NCBI GenBank assembly: GCA_009792885.1 | Contig: WMCF01000153.1 | Coordinates: 62,001 to 126,000 of the forward strand | Source: Eremophila alpestris peregrina | Taxonomy: Eukaryota > Chordata > Aves > Passeriformes > Alaudidae | Reading direction: 5' to 3' | DNA: 64,000 nucleotides | Part shown: in pieces, positions 1-11,325 of the stretch | Numbering within the stretch: position 1 is the stretch's first letter | How the letters are laid out: each line of letters opens with the position of its first letter | Notes under the pieces: generated by a model | Seen by the model: the letters and a program-made list of their open reading frames with translations, nothing else | Told to the model about the DNA's origin: nothing | Databases searched by the model: none | Position numbers and translations under genes: made by a program

Positions 1-1183
1 ACCCTGTGCCATGGTCTCACCTCCCTCATTATTATCAATTAATTACCCCTGAGAGCCCAACATGCCCCTCTGGACCTGCTGCACATCAGAGACCCCCTGG
101 GAAATGTCCACAGCAACTTCCCAGTGCCCATGGACCCAAATCCTTTGCTGTGCCAGAGAATGGCCCCTGTTGTGTCCCAGCTGCCCCCAAGGACAGGATC
201 AGGCCATGCACTGAGGGGAACAGGTCATTCCCCAGTCCCAGAGTCCAGAGGCACTCCCCAAAAAGCCATTTTGCCAGGGGGACAGGAGCCAGGGGCATGG
301 GTAGGGCTCTCCCTCACAGGATCTGCACAAGTTTTACAGCACCAGCCCCAGGCTCCAGAGGGAGGGAGTGCAGGCAGAGCAGGGGCCAGGCTATTGCAGA
401 TCCAACACAAGCATTTCAGCCCAGCTTCCCAGCAGCATCCGTGTGTGTGCCCAGCATGCAGAGCAGGCAGTGCAGGCACAGCTTCAGTGCCACCAGCAGG
501 GACAGGTGACAGCTTCTGCCACTAATGAGCCGAGCTGGTGAGCACTGAGTGTGGCTCCTGCTCTGAACGAGGCACGGAGCTGCTTGGAGGGAGTTTGGTA
601 TCAAATGTCACTTTTCCCTCCACAAAAAAAAAAAAAGGAATATTCATGCCTGCTGAAAGATCTTAAAAATTCCTGTCTGTCTGAGCAGTTCAATGCTCAG
701 ATCTCCTGAGAATGCTTAACCTAATCTTGTGGAAAATCTCCTTCATTGATCAGGCCATGGCCATCACCTCCTCCCTGTTATTGAACTGACAGGGGTGGGT
801 AAGCCAGACCTGCTTCCAGCGTGGGATCAGAATCAGCACCTGCAGGATTTGGGCTTGTGTTTTACTCCCTTCAGCTGGAAGTGACCGCATCCAGCCCTCC
901 CTGGAGCTGCTGTTGTTGAGTTACCAGGTGTGAGAAGTGTCTCAGACCATGAGACTCCAGCAGATCGATGCCAGGGCTGCGATTGAAATGCCAGCGGTGC
1001 CCGTGGCAGCAGCAGCAGCAGCACCGTGTGCCAGCCACCCCCGCTCTCTGTGCTTCTGACCTGTCCTTCTTATCACATCTGTGCTCCTTATCACACCCTG
1101 TGTGCCCCACCGAGCAGGTGCTCGGCCGATCGCCTCCTCCGTGTCCTGATCTCCGCACAAACGCCGTGGGAAAATCAGCAGAG

Positions 1184-1252
1184 CCCGAGCACAGGATCAG
1201 CACGGCCCGAGCACAGAACCAGCACAGCCCGAGCACAGGATCAGCACGGCCC
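1184..1252. repeat. 22-bp tandem repeat running into an assembly gap
   Basis: Three full units start at 1184, 1206 and 1228, each close to cccgagcacaggatcagcac plus two bases. The array then enters the run of N, so its true copy number is unknown. Confidence 0.9.
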
Positions 1253-1332
1253 NNNNNNNNNNNNNNNNNNNNNNNNNNNNNNNNNNNNNNNNNNNNNNNN
1301 NNNNNNNNNNNNNNNNNNNNNNNNNNNNNNNN
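1253..1332. other. assembly gap (80 N)
   Basis: A run of N directly follows a 22-bp tandem array, so the array itself probably caused the break. Confidence 0.99.
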
Positions 1333-4255
1333 TGCCCAGGGCAATTGATCTCCGGGCACCAGGAGATCTGGATTTCTGGGAGGGAATATCCTGAGGTGAG
1401 GCTCTGAACGGGAACCCTACAGGGATCTTGTAAAACGCACCAGGTCCAGCTGCTAAAGCTGCTCCCAGCTCCGGGGCTCTGCAGGACCGAGCCCATTTCT
1501 GGGACAGCTTATTGAGGTAAGGGGTGGGCACCCCAACACTTGGAGAGCCATTCTTTAACATTTATGGGCTGTGGAAAACGCGTTCCCCCAGCTGCCCCTC
1601 GGGCATCCCGCGGGATGGATTGGTCGACGGATCGGTCCCGGCACGCTGGATCGCTCGGGAAGGTAACGCAAGGTGACAGCGGCTCCGGGTGAATTACACC
1701 ACGGCATAGCGCTCGGTGGCACAGGCAGCAGCGAATCCATGCGCTGGGATGCAAATCGGGATGCTTTGGGATGCTAATTTCTATAAATTAGCCAGATTAG
1801 CAAGAAAACAATTTACATTTTAAAGAGATGCTGGTACCTGCCCCCGCATACATTTGGCCTTTGCCTGTGTGACCCCGAGCACTGAGTTATTCAATTCGGG
1901 CTCTCTCCAATGTCACTCCACCCTCAGAGGACAGGCAGGGCTCGGTCCCACACGTGACTCCAGAGAAAAGCGTGCCAGGACTGCTGGGCTCTGACTTTTT
2001 ACAAGACTTCAGGCAGCCCCTTGCTCGTGACTTCCCTGTGCCTCTGCCAGGGACCATCACTAACTTCACAGGCTTTAATTATCAGCTTAATGAGAGCATT
2101 TTCCACAACCTCTGAAGAAAGATGCCGTTGAAAAATGCATTATCCTCCTATTGACTGTTTTTTCAATTAAAACTCTCAACCAGCAAGGCAACTCAACCCC
2201 ACTTTTGCCTAGTAGAAATATCCCTTTAACATTCATGTGAAGCTGCAGAACACAAACCTTCCCTGCCATCAGCACCTCAGGAGACTGCAGCATCATTTCA
2301 TCAACAGAGAGAAATCACAGGTTTGTCTGAAAATTCCTTTTGACGGCCACGAGAGAAATGTTATAAAAACCAACACCAAAGCCTGCACGGGGCTGCTCTG
2401 CACAGCCAGAGGCATCACCAAATCCCAGTGTGGAGTTTGGGTTTGGCACAGGTAAGAGCTGCCGTCACCCTCCTGCTCCTCCCCACGGCCACGCACGCAG
2501 CGCTGGGAGCGGCTGCGGGACGCACTCGCCAAGCATCTGCTCGGGATCGAGCCCTGGAATCAAATCCAACCCTCCCATCCCTGTGCTGCAGATGTGCTGC
2601 TCTCCCCAGGGTCCTTTGGATTCTGAGCCATGTGTGGATTATCCACAAATTAACTCAGAGTTGGTTTAAGGATAGGGAGAAAGGAGGAACAGGCCGAGCA
2701 GGAGCTCTTGTGCTGTCTGTTCTCTCTCACCTTCCTTGCTCCTCTCCAGGAGCCATCCCGCAATCTCTCATCCCAGCAGGGCTCACAGGGCCCCAATCCC
2801 CCTGTGAGATGGGTGCTCATCACATCCTCCCCTCCTCTGCCTCCAGGCTCCCACTGAGGGCTGAGCAGAGCTCATCCTGCAGGAGGAGAGCCCCTGGGAG
2901 AGCCAGAGGGGCACAGGCAGGAACAGCTCCAGCCAGGTGGAGCAGGATGTGCTCCCTGCCCTGAGACAGCTCCCTCCTCTCCCTGCTCCCAGGCACAAAT
3001 GCAGATTTATAAACCAAGGACTGAGGAAGGGAAATGGCTCCATGGGGCCCGAGCAGCAATGGATTAATGGCTGCACCTGAGGATTTCTGAGCCCTTTTCC
3101 AGCTTAATGATTCCATGATTCCAAGGCACTCACACATTCCTAGAGCTTATTTACAAACTGGGAGGGCAGGGAAACCTAGGGGCACAGTGGGGTGGGATCT
3201 GCTGGGACAGAGAACCCTTGGGAATGGTGGTGAGGCCAGAGCAGTCTGGCAGGTGGCAAAGGGGGTGAGGACAGAGGGGTCCAGGCAGGATTCCACCCCA
3301 TCCCTGAGTTTCACTCATCAGCCAAGGGTGGATCACTGCCTTTGTGGGTGATCTTAGCAGAACACCAGAGCTGAGCTTAAGCACTGCTTTAAACCCACCT
3401 AAAACACTCCTTGATTTCCTCCCAGCTGTGCCCTCACATTTTCCTCCCCTGTAAAGCTCTGTGTTAATGCTGGCGTTAATGTCACCGAGTCACCCAGGGG
3501 CACCAGTGCTGTGGCTGAGCCTCATGACTCAAGCAATGACTCAGAACCTCTCTGGCCACCCCAGCAGAGCCAAATCAGATCTGCTCCTCATCCTCAGGCC
3601 CTCAGCTGGGTAAGAACTTCCAGGTGCCCAGAGAGGTTTGCTTCCCGCAGGACTCTCAGTCCTGGCAGAAACCAGGGAATTGTGACAATAAGAAGGAATG
3701 GCAGTGGTGGGAGCCTGCCTCGTTGTCCCATGGTGGGAAGAGGATGCTGAAGGCACCAAGCAACATCTTTCCAGTGCCACAGACCCCATGTGGCCAGCAG
3801 AGACTTGCCAAAGCTCCCCCTCACTGGGTGTTTGTGTGGTGGACCTTGGGGATAATTCCAGCTTGGGGAGCCCCCACATCAACATTTGCCAGCTGTGAGC
3901 TCAGTTTGGCTGCCCCCAGATCTCCCCAGAGCTCCAGCAGGGAATCCTGGGATCCCATGGCAAATCCAACACACTTATGCCAAGTGTGGGGATGGCAGGG
4001 TTGGAAGGGTTGGAACACATTATCGTTAATGCCCCTTCCACCCCAAACCTTTCAGTGGCTCTTTGATTCCAAGTGCACCAAAGATGATGGAGCAGCAGCA
4101 AAGAGCAGTGTGGAGCTGAGAATACAAGAGTTTTTGCAGAAAATCCGTGAGACCTTGCAGACCAGGGAGGTTTGCTTTTGGACGTGACTGACTCAAGGAA
4201 GGGGTGTCTGTACCTCTGCAAAATGTCCATTGGGCCTCCTAAATAAACCTGTGGG

Positions 4256-4540
4256 ATCACAGAATCATTGAGCTTGGAAGTGACCTCCAGGATCCAGTCC
4301 AACCATTCCCGCAGCACTGCCAAGGCCACCACTGACCCCTGCCCCAAGAGCCACATCCACACAGCTTTTGAACACTTCCAGGGATGCCCGCAGTGAAGGA
4401 ATGTTCCCAGTCTCCATCCTGAGCCTCCCCTGGTCCAGCCTGAGGCTGTTCCATCTCCTCCTGTCCCTGTTCCCTGGCAGCAGAGCCCGACCCCCCCGGC
4501 TGTCCCCTCTTGTCAGGGAGTTGTGCAGAGGGGAAGGGAC
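4256..4540 (-). mobile_element. CR1 LINE 3' fragment
   Basis: The left end reads atcacagaatcattgagctt, the reverse complement of the CR1 3' tail. It is followed by typical CR1 3' UTR sequence (tccagtccaaccattcccgc, gccaaggccaccactgaccc, cttgtcagggagttgtgcag). It is 5'-truncated, as is usual for CR1. Confidence 0.88.
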
Positions 4541-5039
4541 ATAGAAAAAAGAAAATCAATAACGACTGAACATCTGGAGGGGACTGGAAAAGCACCACTG
4601 CCCTCCAGGGAGCAGACTTTGGGTTGGACACCATCTCAGGGGAGATGAAAGAGCCTCCAGCCCTTTGGAAAGGGGATTTACTCTCGCAAGCTATTTCCCT
4701 TCAACACCAATTCTCCTCCAGGTTCTGATCCCACATCCCCAGGACTGAGAGGTTCCAGGTGCCATCAGTTGCTCCTGATGGTTCTGCACTGGTTTATAAG
4801 AGCTGAGCACAGAGAATTCCCACTCTCTCCCTAAGCTTTGAGCTCCAGACAGAGTGAGATGAACGAGGTCCAGGATCCCCAGGATTAGAGGGATTATGCT
4901 AAAATTCCTAGCTATGTTTTTTTTCTAAGAGGTTAAAATTGTTCCTATTTTAAAATCTGTACCCCCAGTTTTCCCTGCACCCCAGTTAAGATCCTCTGCT
5001 GTGGGAAACACTTATCCTTTCCCTAAAATCCCAAGAAAT

Positions 5040-5410
5040 CCCTCCCCCCCGCCGCTGGCGGACCCTTCCTGCTTGCGGACCCCTCTCCCCTTCCCCGCGG
5101 CGCCCGCTGGCGGGCCGCTTCCCCTGGGCTCCTTCCCCCGACCCCGCCGAGCTGCTTCCCCACCCTTCCCCCGGCGCGGCCGGCTCGCCCCGTCCGCCCG
5201 CAGGGCTGGTTCCCCTCTCCCGCCGGGTCCAGGCGCCGGCGGTCCCCCGAGTCTGCTTCCCTCCCGCCGGGTCCCTGGGTGCTTACGGCCGCCAGCCACG
5301 GGGGTCTCGGGGCCGCCGCGAGTCCCAGCATGTGCCCGCTCCGAGGGGCGCCACATGCTCCAGCCGCTCCCGCCCTTCCCGCCTGGGTGGAGCCGCCTCC
5401 GATTTCCACC
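5040..5410. promoter_or_regulatory. CpG-dense GC-rich block (CpG-island-like)
   Basis: About 370 bp are very rich in C and G with many CpG pairs, in sharp contrast to the AT-rich, CpG-poor flanks. It runs straight into a stretch with a TATA box and AATAAA on the plus strand. It is either an intronic CpG-island promoter or the GC-rich U3 of an LTR. It is not the main CALN1 promoter, because it lies downstream of coding exons. Confidence 0.5.
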
Positions 5411-5830
5411 TCCCATCTGCCCGTTAACCACCGCCCCTATGGAAATCACCAGCGCTCCCATAACGCCTCGCTACACCCGGAAGTACCATCCAGACCGGAA
5501 AACCCCAACTACAACGAGCCGAACCAGAATTAAAGAATATAAAGGGTACTACCATATGGGCAAAACCCTGGGACATCTACAGATACTGCTTGCCCACTCA
5601 CCCCCCGCCTCGCCATGACCTCAAGATTTAATAAAGATGACCTCCCTAGACCACCCGGGCTAAACTGGAGTCTTTACCGCTCCCGTGAGATCGGACTCTC
5701 GGAGCTGACCTGTCTTGGCAGGCCTGAAGTGCTTCTTCCGGGCGCAAGCAGTAGCGTAGGCAAATCTGTAAAACTTCTCGTGCCATTCCTTTCATGTGTT
5801 ATTAAAGGCTTATGAAGGGGTAAAATCACT
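5411..5830 (+). mobile_element. possible solo LTR or LTR-like promoter segment
   Basis: On the plus strand a TATAAA at 5538-5543 lies 92 bp before an AATAAA at 5630-5635, with a further ATTAAA near 5801. That is the layout of U3-R-U5 in a retroviral LTR. CpG density stays above the flanks as far as about 5760. I could not define TG...CA ends or a target-site duplication, and no internal viral sequence is next to it, so the call and ends are tentative. The alternative is a TATA-type promoter of a noncoding transcript. Confidence 0.35.
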
Positions 5831-7174
5831 CCACTGTCTTGTTAGTTTATATCAAGAAGATTTCATTTTCCCTCAGCCCTTCACTACGGGGAGCAGAGGA
5901 AGTTGGATCTGCTGGAGGATGTGCAGCAGGAACCAAAGAGCCAGAGCTGTGCAGTCCCCTTGTCAGGGCACCAGCAGCCCCGAACACCCCCATCTGCACC
6001 CAAACCACCCCGAGCCCCATCCCGCTTTCCCCTGGTCCTGGTCCCACAGGATCCACCCTCAGGAGTCTGCCCAGGTTGGAAATACCAGGCAGAGAGAGCA
6101 GGGCTCCAAATCCCCTCATCCCAGCTGGCAGCAGCAGCTCCTAGGAGCTCCTGCCCGAGCTCCCCGTGCTCTGAGGGAACAAGGGAATACTCAGAGGAGC
6201 AGGGGGTGACCCCATCCCGCCCCCATTCCCATGGGACAGCCCCACCCTCAGTCCTCAGGAGAGACCTCTGTCCCTCCAAAGTCTCCTGTCGGAGCCGCTC
6301 CCTTGGAGGGTGGAATTAAATCTTCACTGGGCTGGAGAAAGGCAGAGCTGGAGAGGGGAAGTGGAGGGAGAATACATGCCTGGAAATGAGAGGGGGGGGG
6401 GAAAGGAGAATGAGAGGGGTGAAAACATTCCTGGATTACATCGCCTCCACCCTCGGGCAGAACTGATTTAGCCCGGGTTTTCAGAGCCTCGTGCATCAGA
6501 CTGGCTGGATAATGCGCCCTGATTGATCCCTAAATGAGCCTTTTCCCGGGCCATTCTCAGGATAATCAGGCCCTCGGCAGTTCCCCGCGCGGCCCCGAGG
6601 ATGTGCGGCGGAGCCTGATCAGCATTCGCTCTGCTCCTGCCGAGTGTGACCTCCAGCGAGCAGCGAGGTGAGATATTTAAAGTTAATGAGCTGGGTTTGC
6701 AGCTCGGGGCCCGGAGCACACAACTCCTGTTTATTTTTATTCTCCAGCAGCTCCCCGCAGTGCCCGGCCGGCCCCGGGCTGTGTCATTGCCGTGCCCAAC
6801 TCGCCCGGGCAGGGCTGGCGCAGTCTGGGCGAGGCTGTGCCCTGGGATGAGGCACAGGATGAGCAGGGAACAGCTCCGGCCACAGGAGATTTTCCAGACA
6901 CGGCTTTCGGTTTCAAAGACTGGAGGTCAGAGCCTCCTCAGCAGCCTGAGCCCTTGCCCAGCACGAGGCAGAGAATTTCTCCCTAATTACAGCCTCAATC
7001 CAGAACTACAACGGGAACAGGGAAAGTCTGGCACAAAACTTTGGCCTTGGAAAACAGTTTTAATTATAGATGGCTCCAGTGACTTCTGGGAGGAGAGAAA
7101 CAACTGCCCTCGCTTCCTCCCCCTCCCAGCACAGGAAGGACGTGGATCTGTCAGAATGAATCCAGAGGAGATCA

Positions 7175-7505
7175 CGGAGCTGCTCCCAGGGCTGGAGCCA
7201 GGCTGGGAGAGCCAGCTCACCTGGAGAGGAGAAGGCTCCAGAGAGACCTCAGAGCCCCTTCCAGTGCCTAAAGGGGCTCCCGGAGAGCTGAAGAGTGACT
7301 GGGGACAAGGGATGGAGTGACAGGACACAGGGAATGACTTCCCACTGCCAGGGGGCAGGGATAGATGGGATATTGGGAAGGAATTGTTCCCTGGGAGGGT
7401 GGGCAGGCCCTGGCACAGGGTGCCCAGAGCAGCTGTGGCTGCCCCTGGATCCCTGGCAGTGTTCAAAGGCTGGGTTGGACACTGGGGCTTGGAGCAGCCT
7501 GGGAA
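7175..7505 (+). mobile_element. CR1 LINE fragment, 3' tail missing
   Basis: It carries typical CR1 3' region sequence (ggagaaggctccagagagac, gatagatgggatattgggaa, gggcttggagcagcctggg) and stops before the usual ccttccaacccaaacc and octamer tail. Confidence 0.9.
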
Positions 7506-8912
7506 AGGATCAAATATCTCCACTGGAGCCCTTCAGCCCCTTAAGTCCCTCAACTCGAGCAGTTTTCAGAGCAGTTCTGTGGATCCAGCTGCTCTGGTTC
7601 CATGACAACCACACAGAAAAGATCCATGGATTGTGCAGACACATCCTTGGAGAAGAGGATTGCCACAGGGGCTTGGAAGGCTCCAGCAGAGCCCAGAAGG
7701 GTGGACCTGGGGGAGTTTGTCCATCCCAACCTGAGCAGAAGAGCTGGAGAGTTCCTCACTCTGGCACACCTTGGCTTGTCCTGCAGGGGGAGGGAACAGC
7801 TCCACAGGACTGCTTTGCTTCCCTTTAAAAATAAATCTGTGAACTCCAGTGACTGACCAAGAGACAGGGACTGAGGAGGACAGGGAATCTGCTGGGATCT
7901 GTCCCTGCTCCAGTACAAGCACTCAAACAAGGAAGAAAACTCTAAGGAAAACAGGGACTGCAGTAAGAAATAAATCCCCATCAGACACCAGCTCCTCACC
8001 ATCCCCAGGGAGCTGCAGGATGCCCAGGGACCAGCCCTGTCACCAGATGTCCCCAGGGGAGGGCCCTGCAGGGCCTGCTGAGGGGGATGTGCTACCAGCA
8101 TGGCCACCCGAGTCCCCAGAGCCCCCAAACCTCTCTGAAATCCCTTCCTGGGCACCCAAACTAATTTTGCTGGTCTGTACAGACTCTGGTGCCTCCGCAG
8201 CTGTGAGCAGCTGATCCCTCTGTCCCATGGATCAAGAGCAGCGGGATCAACCCCAGATTCCCCAGGACTATCATCATCTCTGCTCCCTGCCCTGGGAAGG
8301 GCAGAGATCTCTGGGTGCAGCTCAGACACCTTGGGGAGTACCAGCAGCTCATTCAGGCAGGACTGTGGCTGCTCTCTGGGGCACACACACCCTGGGAAGC
8401 CAAAATGATCCCCGAGCACTGCATTTCAGGAAGAAATCAAATTCAACAAGGATGCAAAGAAAGCACAGGGCACAAGGTGCATCCCAGCCCACAGCACAGA
8501 TGGGCTCCAGAGAGGGGACTGCAGTTCAGGGCTTCCTTTTGTGCTGTCCCTTCAGCAGGGCTGCACTTCAGCTAGGCAGGGTTTGCGTAATTTGATATAA
8601 TTTGGTGTAATTTGATGAACCTCTTGCTGCTCCTGAGCTGCAGATCTGACAGGCTGCAGCAGCAGCTGTAATTACTCCTCATTTCTGCAGTGAGAACACA
8701 GAATGGGATAAAATGTGATAATCCTCATTGTCCAAATGAGAGCAGACATGGAGAGAGTGGCCCCTATAAATCCAGACAAGTCTCATCAAATCCATCCTGC
8801 TGCCCAAAATTCCCAGCTCAGCAACACATTTTAAAGGACAGCCAGGCTGGAATGTGGCTGGATCATTTCTCACACTGAAAAATCACTTTAGGATCAAAGG
8901 ACAAACCCATCT

Positions 8913-9063
8913 GCCCCATCCCTGGAAGTGTCCAAGGCCAGGCTGGACAGGGACTGGAGTAACATAGGATAGTAGAAGGTCCTTGCCCATGGCAAGGGGA
9001 TGGAGTGAGATGAATTTTAAGATTATTTCCAATCCAAACCTGGGATTCTGAGATTCTATGACT
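8913..9063 (+). mobile_element. CR1 LINE 3' fragment
   Basis: It starts at ccccatccctggaagtgtcc and ends with the diverged tail ttccaatccaaacctgggat followed by tctgagattctatg. Confidence 0.85.
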
Positions 9064-9376
9064 CCCATGAACTCTGATTTTAATCCAGAAATGGTTCCTG
9101 GTCCCCCTCCAGCAGCCTGGGCTGTTTTATACTGAAACACATTTTATATTGAGATATAAAATGAAATATTTTATCCAGCCCTTCTCATGGTGAAACATGA
9201 GGAAATATCCACAGCAGTAAAAAACCTCAGGAAAACCCAAAGAAGAAAAGTGGGAGAGACAAATGGAGGAGAGAAAATGTTGCCAGCTTGGGAATGTCAC
9301 CATTGTCCCACGCAGGGCAGCTCAAGCTGAGCTTGTGGACAGAAGGCAAGGCAACATTTCAGTGATCAAGGTATGA

Positions 9377-9413
9377 TCTTGGAAGTCTTTTCCAACCTTA
9401 ATGATCCTGTGAT
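9377..9413 (+). mobile_element. short CR1 3' tail remnant
   Basis: Only the last ~37 bp remain (cttttccaaccttaatgatc then ctgtgat), matching the end of CR1. Confidence 0.6.
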
Positions 9414-9801
9414 CCCGGGATTTGTCCATGCCTAAGGACAAGGGATTTGCCTTCTGCCTGCCCCAGGGGAAAGCTGAACACTTCATTTTTGAAAGAGACA
9501 TTTGCTCTGTCTTCAGGTGTCCCAGCCCATATCCTTTGACCATTCCCATCCCTGTGTGCAGCTCTGGTGTCCCTTCCCTCAGCAGGAGCCAAAGCCATGT
9601 CCCTGGGGAAGTCAGCAGGGCAGCAGCCTGGAGGGGTGGCTTGGAGGGACACAGTAACCTGTGACACCCCACAGCCATGGCACTTTCCAGAAGAATCTGG
9701 GACATTCTAGGATGTGTCACCTGTAGTGGGAAAATTGGAGTGGTGACATCCTTGGGAGCAATGAAAATCTGGGGGGGAATCTCAGTTTGCAGTTCTGTAA
9801 G

Positions 9802-9924
9802 AGTCCTGGAATCACTGAGGTTGGAAAGACCTCCAAGGTCATCAGCTCCAACCTTGGACTGAGTGGCCCCATGGCCACCAAACCACAGCACCAAGTGCCA
9901 CCTCTGCCTGGGTTTGAACATCCA
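9802..9924 (-). mobile_element. CR1 LINE 3' fragment
   Basis: It begins with gtcctggaatcactgaggtt at its 3' end and reads through aaagacctccaaggtcatca and ggccaccaaaccacagcacc. It abuts a plus-strand CR1 fragment 5' to 5'. Confidence 0.85.
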
Positions 9925-9929
9925 GAACA

Positions 9930-10176
9930 GCCTCAGGTTGTGCTGGAAACAACCAGGGAAAGTTTAGGTTGGATATTGGGAAAATTTCCCCATGGAAAGG
10001 CTGGTAAGGCACTGACACTGCCCAGGGCAGGGGTGGGGTCCCCATCCCTTGAGGGGTTTCACAGCCCCAATGTGGCACTTGGGGACATGGGGCAGTGGTG
10101 GCCTTGGCAGTGCTGGGGGTGGTTGGACTCAATGGTCTTAGAGAGCTTTTCCAACCTCAATGATTCCATTACTCTT
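9930..10176 (+). mobile_element. CR1 LINE 3' fragment
   Basis: It includes gtttaggttggatattggga, ggacatggggcagtggtggc and the tail cttttccaacctcaatgatt. Together with the minus-strand copy just to the left it forms a divergent pair. Confidence 0.88.
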
Positions 10177-11192
10177 CCAGAATTTAAAGTTGAGATTCTC
10201 CCATTTTGCACTGCTCCGAAGGATGTCACCATCCCAGCATGTCCCAGAGGTACCAGGCAGGTCCCTGGTGAAACCAGCTCGACTTTTGCTTCATCAAAAT
10301 ACTCCCTATTCTCATCCCAATAAATAATTTGACATTCAGGGGTGGATTTTCCCCCCTCTTGTGGTAGCCTGGAGTTATTTTTCCAGCTGCTCCTCTAATT
10401 AGTGCACCAAGTGATCATTTTATTCCTCAGATAAAAATCCCAATGAAACAATTTGTGACACTTAAGTCACACATTTATCTCTTTTATGGCAAATCCTGCT
10501 TAAAGAGAAGGAATCCCATTAAGGCCACACATTCCATGTGCCATTTCCCAGTGTTTTTATCAGCATTGCTGCCAATTGGAAGAATTTACAAATAATTCCT
10601 TTTTCCAGCACAGAAATGTATAAAACATTCCCCTTTCCCTGTGCTGGCAGAACATTCCAGGTCATTCCCCAGACTGCAGAGAGAAGCATGGGCCCCTCTC
10701 ACAGTTTGTGTCCATGAAATGCAGAATTATGGCTGAAAATTAGGGAAATCCATGGGATAAAGGTCAGATTTGACCTCTGGGAATATTTCCAAACCAGAAT
10801 ATTGGCTCCCTAAGAGGCACAGACCCCAGAGAGGTGCTCAGCTCCACCACCAACCTCTGTGGGAACAGTCCCACACTTCCAAACAAAGCTTTGGGATAAT
10901 GGGTATCTTGGAAACTCCCAGCCCTCACCTCCCTTACTAAAGGGAAACATTTTTGCCCAACAAATCCCTTTTCTTTCTGTCCTGTCTGGGCACTTCCCAT
11001 CCCAGCAGTGCCACAACATCTCCTGGAGTTCACAAAAGGAGGCTTCTGAGGATTTATTAGGCTTTCTCTGAAGACCTTGAAATATTCCAAGGAGATTCCC
11101 ACTTTTCTCCATAACTGAGGGGGGTTTATGACAATTGTACAATTTTCCCTGTGGCAGCTGCATTTCTTCGCCTGGGTGAAGCACACTGGGCA

Positions 11193-11325
11193 GAATCCTG
11201 GAATACCTGGAGTAGGGAAGGACCCACAGGGACAAGGGAATCCAACTCCTGCCCTGCACAGACACCCCAACAGTTCCATCCTGGGCCTGGCTGCACTGTC
11301 CAAGCTCTCAGCAGAGCTTTGGAAG
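11193..11325 (-). mobile_element. CR1 LINE 3' fragment
   Basis: The sequence starts gaatcctggaatacctggag and continues to ctggctgcactgtccaagct, a diverged CR1 3' UTR in reverse orientation. Confidence 0.78.

Noticed and set aside
5001..5618. 205-codon plus-strand Pro/Arg-rich open frame
   Set aside because: GC-rich DNA lacks stop codons by chance. No known domain, and it overlaps the LTR-like signals.
7550..8419. 289-codon minus-strand open frame
   Set aside because: No recognisable domain, no conserved motif, and composition like random intronic sequence. It is the longest chance frame in the left intron.
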